Positions 1 to 11,664 of a stretch of 64,000 nucleotides of DNA are shown here, one piece after another. The notes below the pieces were generated by a model, which saw only the letters and a list, made by a program, of their open reading frames with translations, had not been told where the DNA came from and ran no database searches. The position numbers were made by a program, and so were the translations under genes. Every line of letters starts with the position of its first letter. The first letter of the stretch is position 1. The stretch is from Agriotes lineatus (Eukaryota; Arthropoda; Insecta; Coleoptera; Elateridae): assembly GCA_940337035.1 (NCBI GenBank), contig CALNHX010000281.1, positions 1-64,000 on the forward strand, read 5' to 3'.

Positions 1-300
1 CCACAACTTTGACGGAGTGGTTATGACTGTGACGGAGTAGCCACGACTGTGACGAAGTGGCCACTTCAGTGACGGAGTGGCCACTTCTGTAACGGGGTGG
101 CCACTTCAGTGACGGAGTGGCCGCTTCTGTAACGGGGTGGCCACTTTAGTGACGGAATTGCCACTTCTGTAACAGGGCGGCCACTACTTTGACGGAGTGG
201 TTATGACTGTGACGGAGTGGCCACGACTGTAATGAAGTGGCCACTTCAGTGACGGAGTGGCCACTTCTGTAACGGGGTGGCCACTTCTGTAACGGGGTGG
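1..300. repeat. A-type satellite block, tail of a copy cut by the window start
   Basis: The block has TTATGACTG units alternating with CCACTTCAG and CCACTTCTG units, and a TAACAGGGCGGCC unit near 170-182 like those at the end of A blocks elsewhere. There is no gene in it. Confidence 0.85.
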
Positions 301-840
301 CCACTACTGTGACGGTGTGGCCACGACTGTGACGGAGTAGCCACTACTGTGACAAAGTTGCCACGACTGTGACGAAGTGCCATTACTGTGACGGAGTGGC
401 CACTACTGGGACGAAGTTGCCACGACTGTGGCGGAGTGCGACTCTAGTGACGGAGTGGCCATTACTGTGACGGAATGGCCACTACTTGGACGAAGTTGCC
501 ACGACTGTGACGGAGTGGCCACTTTAGTGACGGAGTGGCCACGACTGTAACGGAGTGGCCACTACTGTGACGGAGTGGCCACTTCAGTGACGGAGTGGCC
601 ACTTCTGTAACGGGGTGGCCACTTCTGCAACGGGGTGGCCACTATTGTTACGGAGTGGTTACGACTGTGCCCTACTGGCCACGATTGTGACGGAGCGGCG
701 ACGACTGTGACGGAGTGGCCACGACTGTGGCGGACTGGCCACTTCTGTAACGAGGTGGCCATTTCTGTAACGGGGTGGCCACTACTGTGACGTTGTGGCC
801 ACTACTGTGACAAAGTGGCCACTTCTGTAACGGAGTGGCC
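301..840. repeat. B-type satellite block
   Basis: This holds the B markers: 19-bp units reading GAAGTGCCATTAC (near 376), CTACTGGGACGAAGTTGCC (near 403), CTACTTGGACGAAG (near 482) and GTGCCCTACTGGCCACGAT (near 668). The order matches the B blocks at 1621, 10811, 18076, 31771, 38481, 42011 and 44721. No inverted island is present in this copy. Confidence 0.85.
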
Positions 841-1620
841 ACTTCTGTAACGCGGTGGCCACTTTAGTGACGGAGTGGCCACTTCTGTAACGGGGTGGCC
901 ACTACTGTGACGGAGTGGTTATGACTGTGACGGAGTGGCCACGACTGTGACGAAGTGGCCACTTCAGTGACGGAGTGGCCACTTCTGTAACGGGGTGGCC
1001 ACTTCAGTAACGAAGTGGCCACGATTCTGGCGGAGTGGCCACTCCTGTAACAGGGCGGCCACTACTTTGACGGAGTGGTTATGACTGTGACGGAGTGGCC
1101 ACGACTGTAACAAAGTGGCCACTTCAGTGACGGAGTGGCCACTTCTGTAACGGGGTGGCCACTTCAGTGACGGAGTGGCCACTTCTCTAACGGGGTGGCC
1201 ACTTTAGTGACGGAGTGGCCATTTCTGTAACGAGATGGCCACTTAAGTGACGGAGTGGCTACTTCTGTAACAAGGTGGCCACTTCAGTGACGGAGTGGCC
1301 ACGACTCTGGCGGAGTGGCCACCCCTGTAACAGGGCGGCCACTACTTTGACGGAGTGGTTATGACTGTGACGGAGTGGCCACGACTGTAACAAAGTGGCC
1401 ACTTCAGTGACGGAGTGGCCACTTCTGTAACGGGGTGGCCACTTCAGTAACGAAGTGCCACGACTCTGGCGGAGTGGCCACCCCTGTAACAGGGCGGCCA
1501 CTACTTTGACGGAGTGGTTATGACTGTGACGGAGTGGCCACGACTGTAACAAAGTGGCCACTTCAGTGACGGAGTGGCCACTTCTGTAACGGGGTGGCCA
1601 CTTCTGTAACGGGGTGGCCA
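841..1620. repeat. A-type satellite block with an internal 159-bp duplication
   Basis: The end part of the A block is present: the CGATTCTGGCGGAGTGG landmark near 1023, then the CCCCTGTAACAGGGCGG landmark twice, at 1322 and 1481. In most other A blocks this second landmark occurs once. The 159-bp spacing is eight units, one of them 19 bp (GAAGTGCCACG near 1455). This is a small local tandem duplication. Confidence 0.85.
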
Positions 1621-2940
1621 CTACTGTGACGGTGTGGCCACGACTGTGACGGAGTAGCCACTACTGTGACAAAGTTGCCACGACTGTGACGAAGTGCCAT
1701 TACTGTGACGGAGTGGCCACTACTGGGACGAAGTTGCCACGACTGTGGCGGAGTGGCGACTCCAGTGACGGAGTGGCCATTACTGTGACGGAGTGGCCAC
1801 TACTTGGACGAAGTTGCCACGACTGTGACGGAGTGGCCACTTTAGTGACGGAGTGGCCACGACTGTAACGGAGTGGCCACTACTGTGACGGAGTGGCCAC
1901 TTCAGTGACGGAGTGGCCACTTCTGTAACGGGGTGGCCACTTCTGTAACGGGGTGGCCACTACTGTTACGGAGTGGTTACGACTGTGCCCTACTGGCCAC
2001 GATTGTGACGGAGCGGCGACGACTGTGACGGAGTGGCCACGACTGTGGCGGACTGGCCACTTCTGTAACGGGGTGGCCATTTCTGTAACGGGGTGGCCAC
2101 TACTGTGACGTTGTGGCCACTACTGTGACAAAGTGGCCACTTCTGTAACGGAGTGGCCACTTCAGTGACGGAGTGGCCACTTCTGTAACGGGGTGGCCAC
2201 TTCTGTAACGGGGTGGCCACTACTGTTACGGAGTGGTTACGACTGTGCCCTACTGGCCACGATTGTGACGGAGCGGCGACGACTGTGACGGAGTGGCCAC
2301 GACTGTGGCGGACTGGCCACTTCTGTAACGGGGTGGCCATTTCTGTAACGGGGTGGCCACTTCTGTAACGGGGTGGCCACTACTCTGACGGAGTGGTTAT
2401 GACTGTGACGGAGTGGCCACGACTGTGACGAAGTGGCCACCCCGTTAGAGAAGTGGCCACTCCGTCACTGAAGTGACCACCCCCTTACAGAAGTGGCCAC
2501 TCCGCCACTACTGTGACGAAGTTGCCACGACTGTGACGAAGTGCCATTACTCTGACGGAGTGGCCACTTCAGTGACGGAGTGGCCATTTCTGTAACGGAG
2601 TGGCCACTTCAGTGACGGAGTGACCACTTCTGTAACGGGGTGGCCACTTCTGTAACGGGGTGGCCACTACTGTGACGGTGTGGCCACGACTGTGACGGAG
2701 TAGCCACTACTGTGACAAAGTTGCCACGACTGTGACGAAGTGCCATTACTGTGACGGAGTGGCCATTACTGGGACGAAGTTGCCACGACTGTGGCGGAGT
2801 GGCGATTCCAGTGACGGAGTGGCCACTACTGTTACGGAGTAATTACGACTGTGCCCTACTGGCCACGATTGTGACGGAGCGGCGACGACTGTGACGGAGT
2901 GGCCACTTCAGTGACGGAGTGGCCACGACTGTAACGGACT
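1621..2940. repeat. B-type satellite block containing an inverted island
   Basis: B markers occur twice in series (GTGCCCTACTGG near 1985 and 2246). They are followed by the inverted three-unit island at 2433-2506 and a second B-like stretch with CTACTGTTACGGAGTAATTAC near 2825-2845. Compared with the blocks at 42011 and 44721, this copy lacks six consecutive units (120 bp) just before the island. The missing units include the forward-oriented partner of the island. Confidence 0.88.
2433..2506 (-). repeat. Inverted three-unit island, copy 1
   Basis: The units here run on the opposite strand. The plus strand reads CCCCGTTAGAGAAG, CTCCGTCACTGAAG and CCCCCTTACAGAAG between GTGGCCAC or GTGACCAC joints. 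The left breakpoint lies in the self-complementary GTGGCCAC (2433-2440), so the polarity switch leaves no scar there. The right breakpoint is at about 2506, where CTCCGCC meets the forward ACTACTGTGACGAAG. In this copy the forward partner arm seen upstream of the other islands is missing. Confidence 0.92.
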
Positions 2941-4225
2941 GTCCACGACTGTGACGGAGTGGCCACTACTGTGACGTTGTGGCCACTACTGTGACGAAGT
3001 TGCCACGACTGTGACGAAGTACTATTACTGTGACGGAGTGGCCACTACTGTGACGAAGCTACCAAGACTGTGACGAAGTGTCATTACTGTGACGGAGTGG
3101 CCACTAATGGGACGAAGTTGCCACGACTGTGGCGGAGTAGCGACTTCAGTGACGGAGTGGCCACTACTGTTACGGAGTGGTTACGACTGTGCCCTAGTGG
3201 CCACGACTGTGACGGGGCGTCTACGACTGTGACGGAGTGGCCACGACTGTGACGGAGTGGCGACTTCAGTAACGGAGTGGCCACTACTGTTACGGAGGGG
3301 TTACGACTGTGCCCTAGTGGCCACGACTGTAACGGAGCGGCTACGACTGTGACAGAGTGGCCACAACTGTGACGGAGTGGCCACTTCAGTGACGGAGTGG
3401 CCACGACTGTAACGGGGTGGCCACTACTGTGATTGAGTGGCCGCGACCGTGACTTGGTGGCTACGACTGTAACGGACTGGCCACTACTGTGATGGAGTGG
3501 CTACTACTGTGACGGGGTGGCCACTGCTGTGACGAAATAGCCACGACCGTGACGGAGTGGCCACGACTGCGACGGTTTGGTCTCGACTGTGACGGAGTGG
3601 CCACTACTGTGACGAAGTGTCCACTGCTGTGACGGAATGGCCACTGCTGTAACGAAGTGGCCATTACTGTGCCGGAATAACCAATACTGTGACGGAGTGG
3701 CCACTACTGTGACGGGGTCGCCACGACTGTGACGGTTTGGCCTTGACTGCGACGGAGGTGTTCACTACTTTGACGAAGTGCCCACTACTGTAACGGAGTG
3801 GCCACTACTGTGACAAAGTGGCCACTACTGTGCCGGAATAACCAATACTCTGACGGAGTGGCCACAACTGTCATAGACAGGCCACTACTGTAACGGAGTG
3901 GCACTACTGTGCCGGAGTAGCCATGACTGTGAAAGAGTGACCACGACTGTAATGGAGTAGCTACGACTGTGACGGAGTGGCTACGACTGTGATGCAGTGG
4001 CCGCGACTGTGACGTAGTGGCCAGTACTGTGACAAAGTGGCCACGACTGTAACGCAGTGGCCGCGAATGTGACGTAGTGGCCAGTTCTGTGACAAAGTGG
4101 TCACGACTGTGACGGAGTGGCCACGACTGTGACGGAGTGACCACTGCTCTGACGAAGTGGCCACGACCGTGACGGAGTGGCCACTTCAGTGACGGAGTGG
4201 CCACTTCTGTAACGGGGTGGCCACT
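2941..4225. repeat. C-type satellite block
   Basis: Landmarks in order are GAAGTACTATTACTGTGAC (about 3016), GAAGTGTCATTACTGTGAC (about 3076), GTGACTTGGTGG, GTGCCGGAATAACC (about 3670 and 3831), GTCATAGACAGGCC (about 3870) and GATGCAGTGGCCGCGACTG (about 3990). The unit at 3822-3831 followed by GCCGGAATAACC is the intact form of the site into which the LTR-like insert at 61185 went. The block recurs at 5941, 11665, 13861 and 52851, partly at 18721, and on both sides of the insert. A one-base insertion near 3757 (GGAGGTGTTCAC) is private to this copy. Confidence 0.88.
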
Positions 4226-4740
4226 TCAGTGACGGAGTGGCCACGACTGTGACGAAATGGCCACTTCAGTGACGGAGTGGCCACTTCTGTAACGGGGTAG
4301 CCACTTCTGTAGCGGGGTGGCCATTACTTTGACGGAGTGGTTATGACTGTGACGGAGTGGCCACGACTGTGACGAAATGGCCACTTCAGTGACGGAGTAG
4401 CCACTTCTGTAACGGGGTGGCCGCTTCAGTGACGGAGTGGCCACTTCTCTAACGGGGTGGCCATTTCTGTAACGGGGTGGCCACTACTTTGACGGAGTGG
4501 TTATGACTGTGACGGAGTGGCCACGACTGTGAAGAAGTGGCCACTTCAGTGACGGAGTGGCCACTTCTGTAACGGGGTGGCCACTTTAGTGACGGAGTGG
4601 CCATTTCTCTAACGGGGTGGCCACTTTAGTGACGGAGTGGCCATTTCTGTAACGGGGTGGCCACTACTGTGACGGAGTGGTTATGACTGTGACGGAGTGG
4701 CCACGACTGTGACAAAGTGGCCACTACTGTTACGGAGTGG
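4226..4740. repeat. D-type satellite block, first part only
   Basis: The diagnostic unit TTCTGTAGCGGGGTGGCC occurs near 4307, followed by TTATGACTG units and a run of CCACTTTAG/CCATTTCTCTAAC units. The same order recurs at 7151, 15076 and 19271, and diverged at 54236. Here the block breaks off at about 4740 and C-type units follow. Confidence 0.85.
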
Positions 4741-5940
4741 CCACTACTGTGACGGAGTGGCTACGACTGTGATGCAGTGGCCGCGACTGTGACGTAGTGG
4801 CCAGTACTGTGACAAAGTGGCCACGACTGTAACGCAGTGGCCGCGAATGTGACGTAGTGGCCAGTTCTGTGACAAAGTGGCCACGACTGTGACGGAGTGG
4901 CCACGACTGTGACGGGGTGGCCACTGCTGTGACGAAGTGGCCACGACCGTGACGGAGTGGCCACTACTGTGACGAAGTTGCCACGACTGTGACGAAGTGC
5001 CATTACTGTGACGGAGTGGCCACTTTAGTGACGGAGGGGCCATTTCTGTAACGGGGTGCCAACTTCAGTAACGGAGTGGTCATTTCTGTAACGGAGTGGC
5101 CACTTCAGTGACGGAGTGGCCACTTCTGTAACGGGGTGGCCACTTCTGTAACGGGATGGCCACTACAGTGACGGTGTGGCCACGACTGTGACGGAGTGGC
5201 CACTACTGTGACAAAGTTGCCACGACTGTGACGAAGTGCCATTACTGTGACGGAGTGGCCATTACTGGGACGAAGTTGCCACGACTGTGGCGGAGTGGCG
5301 ATTCCAGTGACGGAGTGGCCAATACTGTTACGGAGTAATTACGACTGTGCCCTACTGGCCACGATTGTGACGGAGCGGCGACGACTGTGACGGAGTGGCC
5401 ACTTTAGTGACGGAGGGGCCATTTCTGTAACGGGGTGCCAACTTCAGTAACGGAGTGGCCATTTCTGTAACGGAGTGAACACTTCAGTGACGGAGTGGCC
5501 ACTTCTGTAACGGGGTGGCCACTTCTGTAACGGGATGGCCACTACTGTGACGGTGTGGCCACGACTGTGACGGAGTGGCCACTACTGTAACAAAGTTGCC
5601 ACGACTGTGACGAAGTGCCATTACTGTAACGGAGTGGCCATTACTGAAACGAAGTTGCTACGACTGTGGCGGAGTGGCGACTCCAGTGACGGAGTGGCCA
5701 CTACTGTTACGGAATAATTACGACTGTGTCCTACTGGCCACGATTGTGACGGAGCGGCGACGACTGTGACGGAGTGGCCACTTCAGTGACGGAGTGGCCA
5801 CGACTGTAACGGACTGTCCACGACTGTGACGGAGTGGCCACTACTGTGACGTTGTGGCCACTACTGTGACGAAGTTGCCACGACTGTGACGAAGTACTAT
5901 TACTGTGACGGAGTGGCCACTACTGTGACAAAGCTGCCAA
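4741..5940. repeat. C fragment followed by two degenerate B-type stretches
   Basis: Units at 4741-5000 repeat the GATGCAGTGGCCGCG / GTGACGTAGTGGCCAG part of a C block. Two B-like stretches follow (about 5040-5400 and 5400-5780), sharing GGGGTGCCAACTTCAGTAACGG and ending in GTGCCCTACTGG or GTGTCCTACTGG. The stretch recurs 7,924 bp downstream at about 12665-13864. Confidence 0.83.
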
Positions 5941-7150
5941 GACTGTGACGAAGTGTCATTACTGTGACGGAGTGGCCACTAATGGGACGAAGTTGCCACG
6001 ACTGTGGCGGAGTAGCGACTTCAGTGACGGAGTGGCCACTACTGTTACGGAGTGGTTACGCCTGTGCCCTAGTGGCCACGACTGTGACGGGGCGTCTACG
6101 ACTGTGACGGAGTGGCCACGACTGTGACGGAGTGGCCACTACTGTGACGAACTGCCACGACTGTTACAAACTACCATTCCTGTGACGGAGTGGCCACTAC
6201 TGTGACGATGTTGCCAAGACTGTGACGAAGTGCCATTACTGTCACGGAATGGCCACTACCGGGACGAAGTTGCAACGACTGTAGCGGAGTGGCGACTTCA
6301 GTAACGGAGTGGCCACTACTGTAACGGAGGGGTTACGACTGTGCCCTAGTGGCCACGCCTGTAACGGAGCGGCTACGACTGTGACGGAGTGGCCACAACT
6401 GTGATGGAGTGGTTACTACTGTGACGGGGTGGCCACTGCTGTGACGAAATAGCCACGACCGTGACGGAGTGGCCACGACTGCGACGGTTTGGTCTCGACT
6501 GTGACGGAGTGGCCACTACTGTGACGAAGTGTTCACTACTGTGACGGAATGGCCACTGCTGTAACGAAGTGGCCATTACTGTGCCGGAATAACCAATACT
6601 GTGACGGAGTGGCCACTACTGTGACGGAGTGGCCACTACTGTGACGGGGTCGCCACGACTGTGACGGTTTGGCCTTGACTGCGACGGAGTGTTCACTACT
6701 TTGACGAAGTGCCCACTACTGTAACGGAGTGGCCACTACTGTGACAAAGTGCCCACTACTGTGCCGGAATAACCAATACTCTGACGGAGTGGCCACAACT
6801 GTCATAGACAGGCCACTACTGTAACGGAGTGGCACTACTGTGCCGGAGTAGCCATGACTGTGAAAGAGTGACCACGACTGTAATGGAGTAGCTACGACTG
6901 TGACGGAGTGGCTACGACTGTGATGCAGTGGCCGCGACTGTGACGTAGTGGCCAGTACTGTGACAAAGTGGCCACGACTGTAACGCAGTGGCCGCGAATG
7001 TGACGTAGTGGCCAGTTCTGTGACAAAGTGGTCACGACTGTGACGGAGTGGCCACGACTGTGACGGAGTGACCACTGCTCTGACGAAGTGGCCACGACCG
7101 TGACGGAGTGGCCACTTCAGTGACGGAGTGGCCACTTCTGTAACGGGGTG
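5941..7150. repeat. C-type satellite block, second copy
   Basis: The same landmark order as the block at 2941 is present, with GTGCCGGAATAACC near 6762, GTCATAGACAGGCC near 6808 and GATGCAGTGG near 6921. The part from about 6760 lies 2,931 bp after its counterpart in the first copy. An intact version of the LTR target unit is at 6753-6762. Confidence 0.87.
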
Positions 7151-8130
7151 GCCACTTCAGTGACGGAGTGGCCACGACTGTGACGAAATGGCCACTTCAG
7201 TGACGGAGTGGCCACTTCTGTAACGGGGTAGCCACTTCTGTAGCGGGGTGGCCATTACTTTGACGGAGTGGTTATGACTGTGACGGAGTGGCCACGACTG
7301 TGACGAAATGGCCACTTCAGTGACGGAGTAGCCACTTCTGTAACGGGGTGGCCGCTTCAGTGACGGAGTGGCCACTTCTCTAACGGGGTGGCCATTTCTG
7401 TAACGGGGTGGCCACTACTTTGACGGAGTGGTTATGACTGTGACGGAGTGGCCACGACTGTGAAGAAGTGGCCACTTCAGTGACGGAGTGGCCACTTCTG
7501 TAACGGGGTGGCCACTTTAGTGACGGAGTGGCCATTTCTCTAACGGGGTGGCCACTTTAGTGACGGAGTGGCCATTTCTGTAACGGGGTGGCCACTACTG
7601 TGACGGAGTGGTTATGACTGTGACGGAGTGGCCACGACTGTGACAAAGTGGCCACTACTGTTACGGAGTGGCCACTACTGTGACGGTGTGGCCACGACAG
7701 TAACGAAGTGGCCACGACTGTAACGTTGTGGTTACTTCAGTGACGAAGTGGTCACTTTTGTAACGGGGTGGCCACTTCAGTGACGGGTGGCCACGACTGT
7801 GGCGGAGTGGCCACTTTTGTAACGGAGTGGCCACTTCTGTAACGGGGTGGCCACTTCAGTGACGGAGTGGCCACTTCTGTAACGGCATGGCCACTTCAGT
7901 GACGAAGTGGCCACTACTGTTACGGAGTGGCCACTACTGTGACGGTGTGGCCACGACAGTGACGGAGTGGCCACGACTGTGGCGGAGTGGGCACTTCTGT
8001 AACGGAGTGGCCACTTCTGTAACGGGGTAGCCACCTCTGTAACGGGGTGGCCACTACTTTGACGGAGTGGTTATGACTGTGACGGAGTAGCCACGACTGT
8101 TACGAAGTGGCCACTTCAGTGACGGAGTGG
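7151..8130. repeat. D-type satellite block, complete form
   Basis: The block opens with the TTCTGTAGCGGGGTGG unit (about 7238). It continues to the 19-bp unit TGACGGGTGG at 7781-7790 and the TAACGGCATGGCC unit (about 7880). It lacks four units (80 bp) in its second half compared with the copies at 15601 and 19796. That difference changes the downstream copy offset from 7,924 to 8,004. Confidence 0.87.
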
Positions 8131-10810
8131 TTATAACTGTGACGGAGTGGCCACGACTGTGACGATGTGGCCACTTCTGTAACGGAGTGACCACTTTTGT
8201 AACGGGTTGGCCACTTCAGTGACGGAGTGACCACTTTTGTAACGGGGTGGCCACTTCAGTGATGGAGTGGCCACGACTGTGGCAAAGTGGCCACTTCTGT
8301 AACGGGGTGGCCACATCTGTAACGGGGTGGCCATTTTTGTAACGGGGTGGCCACTACTGTGACGGAGTGGTTATGACTGTGACGGAGTAGCCACGACTGT
8401 GACGAAGTGGCCACTTTAGAGACGGAATGAATACTTCTGTAACGGGGTGATCACTTCAGTGACGGAGTGGCTACTTCTGTAACAAGGTGGCCACTTCTGT
8501 AACGGGGTGGCCACTTCTGTAACGGGGTGGACACTACTTTGACGGAGTGGGTATGACTGTGACGGAGAGGCCACGACTGTGACAAAGTGGCCACTTCAGT
8601 GTCGGAGTGGCCATTTCTGTAACGGGGTGGCCACTTCAGTGACGGAGTGGCCACGACTGTGGCGGAGTGGCCACTTCTGTAACGGGGTGGCCATTTCTGT
8701 AACGGGGTGGCCACTACTGTGACGAGGTGGTTATGACTCTGACGGAGTGGCCACGACTGTGACAAAGTGGCCACTTCAGTGACGGAATGACCACTTCTGT
8801 AAGGGGGTGGTCACTTCAGTGACGGAGTGGCCACTTCTGTAACGGGGTGGCCACTACTTTGACGGAGTGGTTATGACTGTGACGGAGTAGCCACGACTGT
8901 GACGAAGTGGCCACTTTAGTGACGGAGTGGCCACTTCTGTAACGGGGTGGCCACTTCAGTGACGGAGTGTCTACGACTGTGGCGAGTGACCATTTCTGTA
9001 ACGGGTTGGCCACATCTCTAACGAGGTGGCCACTACTGTGATGGAGTGGTTATGACTGTGACGGAGTGGCAACGACTGTAACGAAGTGGCCACTTCAGTG
9101 ACGGAATGGCCACTTCTGTAACGGGGTGGCCACTAATGTTGCGGAGTGGTTAAGGCTGTGACGAAGTGGCCACGACTGTGACGAAGTGGCCACTTCAGTG
9201 ACGGAGTGGCCACTTCTGTAACGGGGTGGCCACTTCAGTGACGGAGTGGCCACGACTGTGGCGGAGTGGCCACTTCTGTAACGGGGTGGCCACTTCTGTA
9301 ACGGGGTGGCCACTACTGTGACGGAGTGGTTATGACTGTAACGGAGTGGCCACGACTGTGACGAAGTGGCCACTTCAGTGACGGAGTGGCCACTTCTGTA
9401 ACGGGGTAGCCACTTCAGTGACGGAGTGGCCACTTCTGTAACGGGGTGGCCACTTCTGTAACGGGGTGGCCACAACTTTGACGGAGTGGTTATGACTGTG
9501 ACGGAGTAGCCACGACTGTGACGAAGTGGCCACTTTAGTGACGGCGTGGCCACTTCTGTAACGGGGTGGCCACTACAGTGACGGAGTGGCCACTTCTGTA
9601 ACTAGGTGGCCACTTTAGTGACGGAATTGCCACTTCTGTAACGGGGTGGCCACTACTGTGACGGAGTGGTTATGACTGTGACGGAGTGGCTACGACTGTG
9701 ATGAAGTGGCCACTTCAGTGACGGAGTGGCCACTTCTGTAACGGGGTGGCCACTTCAGTGACGGAGTGGCCACTTCTGTAACGTGGTGGCCACTACTGTG
9801 ACGGAGTGCTTATGACTGTGACGGAGTGGCAACGACTGTGACGAAGTGGCCACTTCAGTGACGGAATGGCCACTTCTGTAACGGGGTGGCCACAACTTTG
9901 ACGGAGTGGTTATGACTGTGACGGAGTAGCCACGACTGTGACGAAGTGGCCACTTCAGTGACGGAGTGGCCACTTCTGTAACGGGGTGGCCACTTCAGTG
10001 ACGGAGTGGCCGCTTCTGTAACGGGGTGGCCACTTTAGTGACGGAATTGCCACTTCTGTAACGGGGTGACCACTACTGTGACGGAGTGGTTATGACTGTG
10101 ACGGAGAGGCTACGACTGTAATGAAGTGGCCACTTCAGTGACGGAGTGGCCACTTCTGTAACGGGGTGGCCACTTCAGTGACGGAGTGGCCACTTCTGTA
10201 ACGCGGTGGCCATTTTAGTGACGGAGTGGCCACTTCTGTAACGGGGTGGCCACTACTGTGACGGAGTGGTTATGACTGTGACGGAGTGGCCACGACTGTG
10301 ACGAAGTGGCCACTTCAGTGACGGAGTGGCCACTTCTGTAACGGTGTGGCCACTTCAGTAACGAAGTGGCCACGATTCTGGCGGAGTGGCCACTCCTGTA
10401 ACAGGGCGGCCACTACTTTGACGGAGTGGTTATGACTGTGACGGAGTGGCCACGACTGTAACAAAGTGGCCACTTCAGTGACGGAGTGGCCACTTCTGTA
10501 ACGGGGTGGCCACTTCAGTGACGGAGTGGCCACTTCTCTAACGGGGTGGCCACTTTAGTGACGGAGTGGCCATTTCTGTAACGAGGTGGCCACTTAAGTG
10601 ACGGAGTGGCTACTTCTGTAACAAGGTGGCCACTTCAGTGACGGAGTGGCCACGACTCTGGCGGAGTGGCCACCCCTGTAACAGGGCGGCCACTACTTTG
10701 ACGGAGTGGTTATGACTGTGACGGAGTGGCCACGACTGTAATGAAGTGGCCACTTCAGTGACGGAGTGGCCACTTCTGTAACGGGGTGGAAACTTCTGTA
10801 ACGGGGTGGC
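8131..10810. repeat. A-type satellite block, full length reference copy
   Basis: This is the best complete A block. Landmarks in order are GACGATGTGGCC (about 8160), GAGACGGAATGAATACTTC (about 8419), TAAGGGGGTGGTC (about 8802), TAAGGCTGTGACGAAGTGG (9151), GTAACGTGGTGG, CGATTCTGGCGG (about 10374) and CCCCTGTAACAGGGCGG (about 10673). TTATGACTG-type units start at 9050, 9150, 9330, 9490, 9670, 9810, 9910, 10090, 10270, 10430 and 10710. Most intervals are therefore 160 or 180 bp. One private single-base deletion lies near 8974 (GGCGAGTGACC). Confidence 0.9.
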
Positions 10811-11664
10811 CACTACTGTGACGGTGTGGCCACGACTGTGACGGAGTAGCCACTACTGTGACAAAGTTGCCACGACTGTGACGAAGTGCCATTACTGTGA
10901 CGGAGTGGCCACTACTGGGAGGAAGTTGCCACGACTGTGGCGGAGTGCGACTCCAGTGACGGAGTGGCCATTACTGTGACGGAATGGCCACTACTTGGAC
11001 GAAGTTGCCACGACTGTGACGGAGTGGCCACTTTAGTGACGGAGTGGCCACGACTGTAACGGAGTGGCCACTACTGTGACGGAGTGGCCACTTCAGTGAC
11101 GGAGTGGCCACTTCTGTAACGGGGTGGCCACTTCTGTAACGGGGTGGCCACTACTGTTACGGAGTGGTTACGACTGTGCCCTACTGGCCACGATTGTGAC
11201 GGAGCGGCGACGACTGTGACGGAGTGGCCACGACTGTGGCGGACTGGCCACTTCTGTAACGGGGTGGCCATTTCTGTAACGGGGTGGCCACTACTGTGAC
11301 GTTGTGGCCACTACTGTGACAAAGTGGCCACTTCTGTAACGGAGTGGCCACTTCAGTGACGGAGTGGCCACTTCTGTAACGGGGTGGCCACTACTGTGAC
11401 GTTGTGGCCACTACTGTGACAAAGTGGCCACTTCTGTAACGGAGTGGCCACTTCAGTGACGGAGTGGCCACTTCTGTAACGGGGTGGCCACTTCTGTAAC
11501 GGGGTGGCCACTACTGTTACGGAGTGGTTACGACTGTGCCCTACTGGCCACGATTGTGACGGAGCGGCGACGACTGTGACGGAGTGGCCACGACTGTGAC
11601 GAAGTGGCCACTTCAGTGACGGAATGGCCACTTCTGTAAGGGGGTGGTCACTTCAGTGACGGAG
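10811..11664. repeat. B-type satellite block without an inverted island
   Basis: The block carries 19-bp GAAGTGCCATTAC units and GTGCCCTACTGG units near 11178 and 11538. The forward unit with TAAGGGGGTGGTC near 11637 is present, but the block then passes into the C block without the inverted island. Confidence 0.83.
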
